From Fertoeibacter niger (GTDB lineage Bacteria; Pseudomonadota; Alphaproteobacteria; Rhodobacterales; Rhodobacteraceae): a DNA stretch of 64,000 bases. The notes under the pieces are model-generated. The model saw nothing but the letters and a program-made list of their open reading frames with translations. It was not told where the DNA came from and made no database searches. Shown here in pieces: positions 25,527 to 33,769 of the stretch (positions are counted from its first letter, which is position 1; every line of letters begins with the position of its first letter). The stretch lies in NCBI RefSeq assembly GCF_009380135.2, contig NZ_WHUT02000008.1:124001-188000 (forward strand), written 5' to 3'. Made by a program: the position numbers and the translations under genes.

Positions 25527-26990
25527 ATGATGACCCTTGATAGCCCTTCCAGCTTTGCCGACCCATCGCTGCACGCTCATGGCCTGTTCATCGGTGGCCG
25601 CTGGCTGCCCGGCCACGGCATTCCGGTGACAAACCCGTCAACGGCGCTGGTGTTGGCCGAGGTGCCGGATGCCTCGGTCGCCGATGCCATGCAGGCGGTG
25701 GATGCAGCCGGGGCTGCCGCCGCAGGCTGGCGGGCCACGCCGCCCCGCCAGCGGGCGGAAATCCTGCGTCGCTGGTTCCAGCTGATGACCCAGCATGCCG
25801 AGGAGCTGGCCACACTCATCTCGCTGGAAAACGGCAAGGCGCTGCCCGATGCGCGCGGCGAAGTGGCCTATGCCGCCGAATTCTTTCGCTGGTATGCCGA
25901 AGAGGCGGTGCGCATCGCGGGCGAGTTTCGCCATGCCCCCTCGGGCGCGCACCGCATTCTGGTGGACCATGACCCGATCGGCATTGCCGTGTTGATCACG
26001 CCGTGGAACTTCCCCGCCGCGATGGCCACCCGAAAGATCGGCCCGGCGCTGGCGGCAGGCTGCACAGTGATCCTGAAACCGGCGACGGAAACCCCGCTGA
26101 CCGCCTATGCCATGGCTCGCCTGGGCGCCGAAGCCGGGGTGCCGCCCGGTGTGGTCAACGTGTTGACCACAACGCAGCCCGGTGCGGTGGTGAATGCGAT
26201 GCTGGCCGATCCCCGCGTGCGAAAACTGTCGTTCACCGGATCGACCGGCGTGGGCCGCACCCTGCTGGCCGAGGCTGCGAAAACCGTTGTGTCCTGTTCG
26301 ATGGAACTGGGCGGCAACGCGCCTTTCGTGGTGTTCGACGACGCCGATCTGGATGCGGCGCTGGATGGCGCGATGATTGCCAAGATGCGCAACGCGGGCG
26401 AGGCTTGCACCGCCGCAAACCGCTTTTACGTCCAATCCGGCATCCATGATGCCTTTGTTGCGGGCCTGACCGCGCGCATGGCGGCGCTGCGGGTGGGGCC
26501 GGGCACCGACCCTGCAACGCAGGTGGGCCCGATGATCACGACCAAGGCGGTGGCCAAGATCGACCGGCTGGTGCAACAGGCGGTGGCACGTGGGGCGCGG
26601 GTGACGACGGGCGGCGCACCGCTGCCGGGCACAGGCTATTTCTATCCGCCGACCGTGCTGGAGAATGTGCCAGAAGATGCCGAACTGGCGCATGAGGAAA
26701 TATTTGGCCCGGTGGCCCCGGTCTACCGCTTTGACACCGAGGAACAGGCCATCCGCCTGGCCAATGCCACCGAATACGGCCTTGCGGCCTATGTCTATTC
26801 GCGCGACCTTTCCCGCGCTCTGCGGGTGGGCAAGGGTATTGAAACCGGGATGGTGGCGATCAACCGGGGCCTGATGTCTGATCCCGCCGCCCCGTTCGGC
26901 GGGGCCAAGCAAAGCGGGCTGGGGCGGGAGGGTGGCGTGACCGGCATCCTTGAATTCATGGAGCCGAAGTATTTCGCGGTGAATTTCTAG
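25527..26990 (+). CDS. NAD(P)-dependent aldehyde dehydrogenase (succinate-semialdehyde dehydrogenase type)
   Basis: 487 residues with general base E260 (MELGGNAPFVVF) and nucleophile C294 (NAGEACTAANRF), oxyanion/NAD contact ITPWNFPAAMATRKIGPALAAGC (157-179) and FTGSTGVG (236-243). The GEAC context and overall pattern fit the GabD-like group of semialdehyde dehydrogenases. The ATG at 25527 (followed by a second ATG) is 11 bp after the Fe-ADH stop; longer in-frame openings run inside that gene and are rejected. Confidence 0.9.
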   Translation: MMTLDSPSSFADPSLHAHGLFIGGRWLPGHGIPVTNPSTALVLAEVPDASVADAMQAVDAAGAAAAGWRATPPRQRAEILRRWFQLMTQHAEELATLISLENGKALPDARGEVAYAAEFFRWYAEEAVRIAGEFRHAPSGAHRILVDHDPIGIAVLITPWNFPAAMATRKIGPALAAGCTVILKPATETPLTAYAMARLGAEAGVPPGVVNVLTTTQPGAVVNAMLADPRVRKLSFTGSTGVGRTLLAEAAKTVVSCSMELGGNAPFVVFDDADLDAALDGAMIAKMRNAGEACTAANRFYVQSGIHDAFVAGLTARMAALRVGPGTDPATQVGPMITTKAVAKIDRLVQQAVARGARVTTGGAPLPGTGYFYPPTVLENVPEDAELAHEEIFGPVAPVYRFDTEEQAIRLANATEYGLAAYVYSRDLSRALRVGKGIETGMVAINRGLMSDPAAPFGGAKQSGLGREGGVTGILEFMEPKYFAVNF

Positions 26991-26999
26991 GGGCACGCC

Positions 27000-27827
27000 A
27001 TGGATCCATACCGCAACCGCGATTTCATTCCGGATTTCGACGCGATCCTGGCCGAAACCGCCGCCCGCTCGCGCGAACTGGCATCGCGGGTCGAGATGCG
27101 GGCCGATGTTGCCTACGGCCCGTCCCCGCGTCAGCGGATTGACATCCTGTTTCCCCCGCACCGCACAAAAGATGCCCCGCTGCACATGTTCATCCATGGC
27201 GGATACTGGCGGTCTGGGTGCAGGGCGGATCATCATCTTGTCGCCGCGCCGGTTCTGGCGGCAGGCGGCATCGCCGCGATTGCCAGTTATGACCTGATGC
27301 CCGGCACCCGTCTGGGGCAGATCGTGGCGCAGGTGCGGGCCGCAGCGCGGCACCTTCTGGCCATCGCGCCCGATCTGGGTGCCGACCCCGCACGGTTTAC
27401 CGCCAGCGGCCATTCCGCGGGCGCACATCTGGCAAGCTATCTTGCGGCCCACGGCCCGGAGGAGCGGATGCGCCCCGAATTGCCGGTGCTGCGCGGCATC
27501 CTGATGGTCAGCGGCATTTACGACCTGTCCGGCATTCCCGCCAGCTTTCTGAAGGACGAAGCGCGGATGAGCGTGGCGGAGGCCGAAGCATGGTCGCCAC
27601 TGACATCGCCGCAATCCGCGCTGCCAATGCGCATCGTTACAAGGGGCGCGCATGAAACTGCGCCCTTCCACGATCAGGCCAGTGCTTTTGCCAGCGTGAT
27701 TGATGCCGCGGGGCAGACCTGCAAGCTGCGTGTTGAACCTGATCTGAACCACATGACCATCGTTTTGGCGCTTGCCGATCCGGCATCGGCATTGGGTGGC
27801 GTTCTGGGGGCGCTCAGCGCCGATTGA
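27000..27827 (+). CDS. Alpha/beta hydrolase, arylformamidase/carboxylesterase-like
   Basis: 275-residue hydrolase with an HGGYW oxyanion motif (66-70) and nucleophile S139 in GHSAGAH; H for the triad likely in LNHMTIV near residue 247. The HGGYW form is common in kynurenine-formamidase-like enzymes. It is 9 bp behind the aldehyde dehydrogenase, so it may release the alcohol or aldehyde substrate from an ester, amide or carbamate. Function within the pathway is inferred. Confidence 0.82.
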   Translation: MDPYRNRDFIPDFDAILAETAARSRELASRVEMRADVAYGPSPRQRIDILFPPHRTKDAPLHMFIHGGYWRSGCRADHHLVAAPVLAAGGIAAIASYDLMPGTRLGQIVAQVRAAARHLLAIAPDLGADPARFTASGHSAGAHLASYLAAHGPEERMRPELPVLRGILMVSGIYDLSGIPASFLKDEARMSVAEAEAWSPLTSPQSALPMRIVTRGAHETAPFHDQASAFASVIDAAGQTCKLRVEPDLNHMTIVLALADPASALGGVLGALSAD

Positions 27828-28177
27828 GACTGGCGTTCTGGTTGCAGCAGGCCCGCACCCGCGCGATGCAGGGCATGACCCCGGCCTTGGAAACAGCCAA
27901 GCCACTGTCTTCATGTAACAATCCTGCATCCCTGTGCCGCAGGGGCGGTTCATGTTCTGGCCCGCCGCATGGTCTGTGGATTCATCACTGGTGGCAAATG
28001 CCATGCGCAGGGCGGCTCCAGGGCTCGATGGCCTGCAATAAATTTCACACAAAGATAAAAATGTTGAACCTTGTTGACGGTTGCGTTGGCCGATCCTACC
28101 ACAGCGATGCAATGTCTTTCGGCATGCGCAATAAATTGCAAGAATGGCGCCAAGCGCCGTCGTCAAGGGAGGAACAC
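27828..28177 (+). promoter_or_regulatory. Promoter/operator region of the sugar-polyol operon
   Basis: 350-bp gap without a gene. TGCAATAAATT at 28034-28044 recurs as the palindrome GCAATAAATTGC at 28128-28139, 94 bp (about nine turns) apart, the second lying 38 bp in front of the binding-protein ATG. These are candidate sites for the SorC-family regulator encoded in the operon. A weak promoter candidate is TTGACG at 28074-28079 with TACCAC 17 bp later. The upstream third shows nothing I can interpret. Confidence 0.4.
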
Positions 28178-29188
28178 ATGAGCTATGTCAAGGCACTGAT
28201 TCTGGGCGGGGCGTCCGCCGCAGCACTTCTCGGGGCGTCGCCGGCGGCCAAGGCCGAAGGCGGGCTGGCCTGCGAACCGGGTGAAACCTATGTAATGAAC
28301 GTGATGGTGATGGGGCATCCCTACTGGGTGCCGGTGTTCGAAGGCTTCAAGCAGGCCGCAGCCGCCCTGGGCTGCGAGGCTGTGTTCTCGGGCACCCCGG
28401 ATTACGACATCACCAAGCAGATCGCCTCGTTCGAGCAAGACCTTGTGACCAGCCCCAAGGGCATTCTGCTGCACCCGATGCAGGCCGACCCGTTCATCGA
28501 CCCGATCAACCGCGCGATTGATGCAGGCGTTTCCGTCACCACCTTTGCCGCCGACTCGCCAAAGTCGAAGCGCACCGCCTACATCACGTCAGACAACCTG
28601 GCCGAAGCGAAATTCGCGGCGGAAGAGATCGTGAAAACCGTGGGTGACAGCGCCGAATATGCAGTGCTGGAAAACCCCGGCCAATCGAACCACGACCTGC
28701 GGGTGACGGCGCTGATCGCTTATATGGAGGCGAACTATCCCAACATGAAGCTGGTCGGGCGGCAGGCCACGAACCAGGATCCGAACGCCGCCTTCACCGC
28801 CGTGTCGGCGATGTTGCAGGCCAACCCGGACCTTGCGGCGCTGTGGATCCCGGAATCCGGTTCCGCCGAGGGGGCGGTCGCCGCGGTGAAAGCTGCGGGT
28901 GACACGCTGATGATCGTGCATGCCGATATTTCGCCCACCACGCTGGAGGAAATCAAGGCAGGCAACATCCACATGGCGCTGAACCCCAATCAGGGCATCC
29001 AGGGCTTTATGGGCTTCATGAACACCTTTCTGGGTGCGCGCCCCGGCCTGATCGACCCGTTCAACGACTACAAGGTGTCGGGCTACAACCCGATGCAGAT
29101 CCCCTTTGTAGACAATGGCTTTGCCGTCATCACCAAGGACAATGCCGCCAGCTTTGTGCTTGAGGATTATATGGCAGCCCGGAACTGA
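28178..29188 (+). CDS. Sugar-binding protein of a ribose-type (CUT2) ABC importer
   Basis: 336-residue periplasmic binding protein (RbsB family, Peripla_BP_4). Signal peptide of about 25 residues ending AAKA; then YVMNVMVMGHPYWVPVFEGFKQAA, a typical CUT2 ligand-binding opening, DYDITKQIASFEQDL, and GILLHPMQADPF. The ATG at 28178 follows AAGGGAGGA. Next comes the ATPase gene, with a GC hairpin in the gap. Ligand is a monosaccharide or polyol; not determined. Confidence 0.87.
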   Translation: MSYVKALILGGASAAALLGASPAAKAEGGLACEPGETYVMNVMVMGHPYWVPVFEGFKQAAAALGCEAVFSGTPDYDITKQIASFEQDLVTSPKGILLHPMQADPFIDPINRAIDAGVSVTTFAADSPKSKRTAYITSDNLAEAKFAAEEIVKTVGDSAEYAVLENPGQSNHDLRVTALIAYMEANYPNMKLVGRQATNQDPNAAFTAVSAMLQANPDLAALWIPESGSAEGAVAAVKAAGDTLMIVHADISPTTLEEIKAGNIHMALNPNQGIQGFMGFMNTFLGARPGLIDPFNDYKVSGYNPMQIPFVDNGFAVITKDNAASFVLEDYMAARN

Positions 29189-29196
29189 CACTCTTT

Positions 29197-29222
29197 GCCC
29201 CGCCGTTCACGCGCGGCGGGGC
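29197..29222 (+). terminator. GC hairpin between binding-protein and ATPase genes
   Basis: GCCCCGCCG / CGGCGGGGC, a perfect 9-bp stem with an 8-base loop, 8 bp after the binding-protein stop, no T-run. In transporter operons such hairpins usually protect the binding-protein message or attenuate downstream genes. Confidence 0.55.
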
Positions 29223-29249
29223 GCCCCACCTCTGGAACCAAAGGCACCC

Positions 29250-30770
29250 ATGAATCCCGCGCCACCGCTATTGCAGATGACCGACATCGCCAAATCCTTT
29301 GGCGCGATCCGCGCGCTGCGGTCCGGGCAGCTGGACCTGCGGGCCGGGGAGATCCATGCGCTCGCCGGGGAAAACGGGGCGGGCAAATCGACGCTGATGA
29401 ACATCCTCGACGGCATCCTGCGGCCCGACAGCGGCGCGATACGCATCGACGGCCAGCCTGTGCAGATCGACAGCCCGGCCATGGCGCAGCGGCTGGGCAT
29501 CGGGTTTGTCCATCAGGAAATCGCGCTTTGCGCCGACATATCGGTGGCCGAGAACATCTTCATGTCCGAGACGGCGCAAAGCCGCAGGCGCTTGATGGGT
29601 GGGGCCGATCTGATCGCCAGAGCCGCCGAGGTTCTGGCCCCGCTGGCTGCGATAGACCCGCGCCTGCCCGCCGGGCTTTTGTCGATTTCCCAGCAGCAGC
29701 TGGTCGAGATCGCCAAGGCACTGACGCTGGAGTGTCGCATCCTGATCTTTGACGAACCGACCGCCGCGCTGACGGAACATGAGGCGCAAAAGCTGTTCAC
29801 CATCCTGCGCGGACTGGCAGCGCGCGGCATCGGCATCATCTATATCTCGCACCGCATGGCCGAGATTTTCGGCATCTGCGACCGCGTGACGGTGATGCGC
29901 GACGGCCAGCACATCCGCACCGACCGCACGGCCGACATCACGCCCGCCGATGTGGTCAACGCCATGGTGGGGCGCAAGCTGGACACGCTTTATCCGCCAA
30001 AGATGCAGGGCACGCCGGGGCCGGAAATCCTGCGGGTTGCAGGGCTGACTGACCGGCGCTTCCAAGATGTGTCCTTTGCCCTGCACGCGGGCGAGATACT
30101 GGGTTTTGGCGGGCTGATCGGGGCCGGGCGCAGCGAAATCGCGCGCGGGCTGATGCGGCTGGAAGGTGCCGCAAAGGGCCGCATCTGGCTGCATGGGCAA
30201 GAGGTGAACCTGCGCGACTATGCCGACTGCATCGCGCGCGGCATCGTCTATCTGTCCGAGGACCGCAAGGGCGACGGTGTGTTTCTGGACCTGCCGATTG
30301 CAGCCAACATCGCGGCGCTGGATCTGCGCCGCGTGGCGGGGCGGTTCGGTGTGATAAACCCCGCGCGTGAGGCGGCGCAGGCGCAGCGCATCGGTGGCAG
30401 CCTGCGGCTGAAGGCGGCCAGCATGGCGCACCGGGTGGCCAGCCTTTCGGGTGGCAACCAGCAAAAGGTGGCGCTGGCGAAACTGCTGGCGGTGCAGCCA
30501 AAGGTGATCTTCCTCGATGAACCCACGCGCGGCGTCGATGTGGGCGCCAAGGCCGAAATCCATGCCATCCTGCGCGGGCTGGCCGACAGCGGGGTGGGCA
30601 TCGCGGTGATCTCGTCCGAACTGCCCGAACTGATCGGGCTGTGTGACCGGGTTCTGGTGGTCAGCGAGGGCCGCATCGTGGGCGGGCTTTCCGGCCCCGA
30701 CATGACCGAAACCAACATCATGACACTCGCCGCGCCCGGTGCGCTGGCCAAAGCCGGGGCCATGCAATGA
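29250..30770 (+). CDS. CUT2 sugar ABC ATPase with two nucleotide-binding domains
   Basis: 506 residues, RbsA/MglA-like tandem ATPase. First domain: Walker A GENGAGKST (40-48), degenerate signature SISQQQLVEIAKAL, Walker B ILIFDEPTAALT. Second domain: no clear Walker A lysine (GLIGAGRSE), signature LSGGNQQKVALAKLL, Walker B VIFLDEPTRGVDVG, as usual for this family. The ATG at 29250 fits the domain start. Overlaps the permease by ATGA. Confidence 0.92.
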   Translation: MNPAPPLLQMTDIAKSFGAIRALRSGQLDLRAGEIHALAGENGAGKSTLMNILDGILRPDSGAIRIDGQPVQIDSPAMAQRLGIGFVHQEIALCADISVAENIFMSETAQSRRRLMGGADLIARAAEVLAPLAAIDPRLPAGLLSISQQQLVEIAKALTLECRILIFDEPTAALTEHEAQKLFTILRGLAARGIGIIYISHRMAEIFGICDRVTVMRDGQHIRTDRTADITPADVVNAMVGRKLDTLYPPKMQGTPGPEILRVAGLTDRRFQDVSFALHAGEILGFGGLIGAGRSEIARGLMRLEGAAKGRIWLHGQEVNLRDYADCIARGIVYLSEDRKGDGVFLDLPIAANIAALDLRRVAGRFGVINPAREAAQAQRIGGSLRLKAASMAHRVASLSGGNQQKVALAKLLAVQPKVIFLDEPTRGVDVGAKAEIHAILRGLADSGVGIAVISSELPELIGLCDRVLVVSEGRIVGGLSGPDMTETNIMTLAAPGALAKAGAMQ

Positions 30771-31753
30771 CCACGACGACCCAAGACCGCAGCCTGTTGG
30801 CCCGCCTTTTCGGCGCACGGGAAACCGGCCTGGTGCTGATCATCCTTGTGCTGTTCCTGATCATGTCCTTTGCCTCGCCGCATTTCCTGACCTGGACGAA
30901 CATGCGGGCCATGACCATGGCCTTTTCGGTCGAGGCGATTGTTGTGGTGGGCATGACGATCCTGCTGATTTCGGGCGGCATTGACCTGTCGGTTGGTTCG
31001 GTCACGGCGCTGGCCATGGTGGTGGCGGGGCTGTTGTTCCTGAATGGGGTGAACCCCTGGGTGGCGGCACTGATGGCCATAGCCGTCTGCGCGGGCATCG
31101 GCGCGGTGATCGGGTTCTTTGTGACCTATGTGGGCCTGCACCATTTCATCGTGACGCTGGCCGCGATGGTGATCGCGCGCGGGCTGTGCCTGTTGGGCAC
31201 CGGGGGGCGGCCGCTGGGGCTGTTCGAACTGCCCGCCGGTTTCAAGTGGATCGGCATCGGGTCTGTCGGCGTGATCCCGGTGGCGATCATCATCTTTGTC
31301 ATCGTGGTCGCGGTGTTCGACTTTCTGTTGCGTCGCACCACGGCCTTCCGGCTGGTCTACTACACCGGCAGCAACGAAAAGGCCGCCGCCTATTCCGGCA
31401 TCCGCACAAAGCGCGTGATCTTTCTGACCACGGTGCTGTGTTCCACGCTCTGCGGGGTGGCGGGGATCATCTACATGGCGCGGTTCGGGTCCGCGCAACC
31501 CACCTTCGGTGTGGGGATGGAGTTGAACGTGATTGCCGCGGCGGTGATCGGCGGCGCCAGCCTGTCGGGCGGCAAGGGCACGATCTTTGGCGCGATACTG
31601 GGGGCCATTCTGTTGTCGGTGGTCTCATCCTCGCTCGCGCTGTTGAACGTGTCGGTTTACTGGCAGGATATCATCCGCGGCTCGATCCTGCTGGCCGCCG
31701 TCACCCTTGACCACTACCTCGTGAAACGGCAGGCGGCAGGAGGCAGGGCGTGA
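30767..31753 (+). CDS. CUT2 sugar ABC permease, RbsC-like
   Basis: 328-residue inner-membrane permease with 8-10 hydrophobic helices and the CUT2 signatures LISGGIDLSVGSVTALA (about 64-80) and AAVIGGASLSGGKGTIFGAILGA (about 258-280). Third subunit of the importer; its stop overlaps the regulator start as GTGA. Confidence 0.92.
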   Translation: MTTTTQDRSLLARLFGARETGLVLIILVLFLIMSFASPHFLTWTNMRAMTMAFSVEAIVVVGMTILLISGGIDLSVGSVTALAMVVAGLLFLNGVNPWVAALMAIAVCAGIGAVIGFFVTYVGLHHFIVTLAAMVIARGLCLLGTGGRPLGLFELPAGFKWIGIGSVGVIPVAIIIFVIVVAVFDFLLRRTTAFRLVYYTGSNEKAAAYSGIRTKRVIFLTTVLCSTLCGVAGIIYMARFGSAQPTFGVGMELNVIAAAVIGGASLSGGKGTIFGAILGAILLSVVSSSLALLNVSVYWQDIIRGSILLAAVTLDHYLVKRQAAGGRA

Positions 31754-32721
31754 ACGACATGAACGAAGATTTCACCTCGCTGCGGCAGATGCATGCCGTG
31801 CTGGTGCGCCATTTCATCGAGGGCCGCAAACAGGCGGAGATTGCCGAGGCGATGAACCTGTCCACCTCCAAGGTGAATCGCATCATCGCGCAGGCCCGCC
31901 GGTCGGGGATGGTGAAGATCAGCATCGAAACCCCGTTCCAGCGCCTGATGGAGATCGAGCAAAAGCTGGCGGCGACCGGGCTGGTGCGTGAGGCCATCGT
32001 GTCGCCCACGGTGTCGGACAATGACGGCACACGGCTGGCACAGGTGGGGCAGGCGGCAGCGGCGCATCTGGCCGAAACGCTGCGCGACGGCGACATTCTG
32101 GGCATTTCGGGCGGCAAGGCGGTGGCGGCGGTGGTTGATGCGCTGTCGGTCGAACGCGCCATCGACGTGCAGGTGGTGCCGCTGACCGGCGGGGTGCAGG
32201 GCAAGTTCCACACCGATGTGAACAACCTGGCCTCGCGCATGGCGGAACGGCTGGGCGGTCGGTCGCTGCAACTCCACGCGCCGCTGTTTGCCGAACGCGC
32301 CGATCAGCGCGAGATGCTGATGAACCTTGGCGCCGTGAAAGAGGTGATGGATCTGGGCCGCCGCGCAACCGTCTGTCTGGTGGGCATCGGGTCGATCACC
32401 ACGCCGGGATCATCCTATTTCGATCTGCATCCGCTGTCAGCGCCCGACCGCGCGATGCTGCCCGGCATGGGTGTCATGGCCGAGTTTCTGGGCCATCTGG
32501 TGCATGACCGGGGTCAGGTTGCGCATTTCGCGCTGAACCAGCGCCTTGTCGCGCTGCGCCCCGACGAGATCCGCCGCTGCGGTCGCGTCATCGCGGTTGC
32601 GGCGGGTGAAGACAAGGTGGGGCCGGTCAGATCGGTGCTGCGCGGGGGCTATGTGTCTGTTCTGGTGACGGATGAAGACACGGCAACAACAATTCTTGCA
32701 ACGAACGGAGATTCCGCATGA
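31750..32721 (+). CDS. SorC/DeoR-type sugar-binding transcriptional regulator
   Basis: 323-residue regulator: HTH at about 20-50 (FIEGRKQAEIAEAMNLSTSKVNRIIAQARRSGMV) followed by the large SorC effector domain (GDILGISGGKAVAAVVDAL, VVPLTGGVQG, VGIGSI). SorC proteins bind phosphorylated sugars or polyols; EryD of erythritol operons belongs here. GTG at 31750 overlaps the permease stop; an in-frame ATG at 31759 is possible. Being inside the operon implies autogenous control, perhaps through the repeats upstream of 28178. Confidence 0.88.
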   Translation: MNDMNEDFTSLRQMHAVLVRHFIEGRKQAEIAEAMNLSTSKVNRIIAQARRSGMVKISIETPFQRLMEIEQKLAATGLVREAIVSPTVSDNDGTRLAQVGQAAAAHLAETLRDGDILGISGGKAVAAVVDALSVERAIDVQVVPLTGGVQGKFHTDVNNLASRMAERLGGRSLQLHAPLFAERADQREMLMNLGAVKEVMDLGRRATVCLVGIGSITTPGSSYFDLHPLSAPDRAMLPGMGVMAEFLGHLVHDRGQVAHFALNQRLVALRPDEIRRCGRVIAVAAGEDKVGPVRSVLRGGYVSVLVTDEDTATTILATNGDSA

Positions 32722-33710
32722 CCGGGATGCTGAAACGCGAGATCGGGGAAACGGGCATCATGGCTTCGGCCGTGGGGCTGGGCACCTGGGCCATCGGCGG
32801 ATGGATGTGGGGCGGCACCGATGATGCGGCGGCCGAAGATGCCATCCGCGCGGGCCTTGATGCGGGGATCACGCTGATCGACACTGCACCCGCCTATGGC
32901 CTTGGCCATGCCGAAGCGGTGGTGGGCCGCGCCATGAAGGGGCGGCGCGATCAGGTGGTGCTGGCCACCAAATGCGGGCTGGTCTGGCACACGCAGCGCG
33001 GGCCGTATTTCTTTTCGCAAGGCGGCTTGCCGGTGCACCGTGATCTTTCCGCCGCTGCGATCCGGCATGAGGTGGAGCAAAGCCTGACCCGGCTGAACAC
33101 CGACCGGATCGACCTTTACATCACCCACTGGCAAGACCCCACCACCCCCGTCGCCGAAACGGTGGCCGCGCTGAAGGATTTGCAGCGCGAGGGCAAGATA
33201 CTGGCCTTTGCCGCCTCGAACACCACGCCCGATCATCTGGCCGCCTACCGTGCAGAGGGCGGCATTGCAGCGGTGCAGGAGGAATACTCGATGGTCGAAC
33301 GCCGTATTGAACAAACCCATCTGCTCGCCTGCCGCGATGCGGGCATTGCGGTGATGGGCTATTCGGTGCTGGCGCTTGGCCTTCTGTCCGGGCGTATCGG
33401 GGCTGACCGGGTGTTTGCCGGGGATGACCAGCGGCAAGGCAACCCGCGCTTTTCCCCGGAAAACCGCGGGCGGGTGGACCGGGTGATGCAGGTGGTGCGC
33501 CCGATTGCGGCGGACCAAGGCGCAAGCCCGGCGCAGGTGGTGATTGCCTGGACACTGGCGCAGCCGGGGCTGACCTTTGCGCTGTGCGGCGCCCGCAACG
33601 CCCAGCAGGCGCGCGAGAATGCCGAAGCCGGGCAGTTGCACCTTGCCCCAGCCGAGATTGACGCGATCACAGTAGCCGCCCGGACCCACCTGGAACCGGC
33701 AACCACCTGA
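32718..33710 (+). CDS. Aldo/keto reductase
   Basis: 330-residue NADPH-type oxidoreductase with the AKR tetrad D55, Y60, K85 (TLIDTAPAYG and LATKCG) and the following histidine in ITHWQDP. Resembles the group of YghZ/Tas-like or IolS-like AKRs. Overlaps the regulator by ATGA. In this operon it may interconvert the transported sugar and its polyol or reduce an aldehyde product of the aldolase; direction is inference. Confidence 0.88.
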   Translation: MTGMLKREIGETGIMASAVGLGTWAIGGWMWGGTDDAAAEDAIRAGLDAGITLIDTAPAYGLGHAEAVVGRAMKGRRDQVVLATKCGLVWHTQRGPYFFSQGGLPVHRDLSAAAIRHEVEQSLTRLNTDRIDLYITHWQDPTTPVAETVAALKDLQREGKILAFAASNTTPDHLAAYRAEGGIAAVQEEYSMVERRIEQTHLLACRDAGIAVMGYSVLALGLLSGRIGADRVFAGDDQRQGNPRFSPENRGRVDRVMQVVRPIAADQGASPAQVVIAWTLAQPGLTFALCGARNAQQARENAEAGQLHLAPAEIDAITVAARTHLEPATT

Positions 33711-33769
33711 ACTGAAAGCAATGTTGCAAGACCACAGATGCGGGGCGCGTTCCCGCAAAGGAAGAAGTC

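Noticed and set aside
25638-28166. 842-residue minus-strand open frame across ALDH and hydrolase genes
   Set aside because: Antisense of two recognised enzymes and no family-like sequence.
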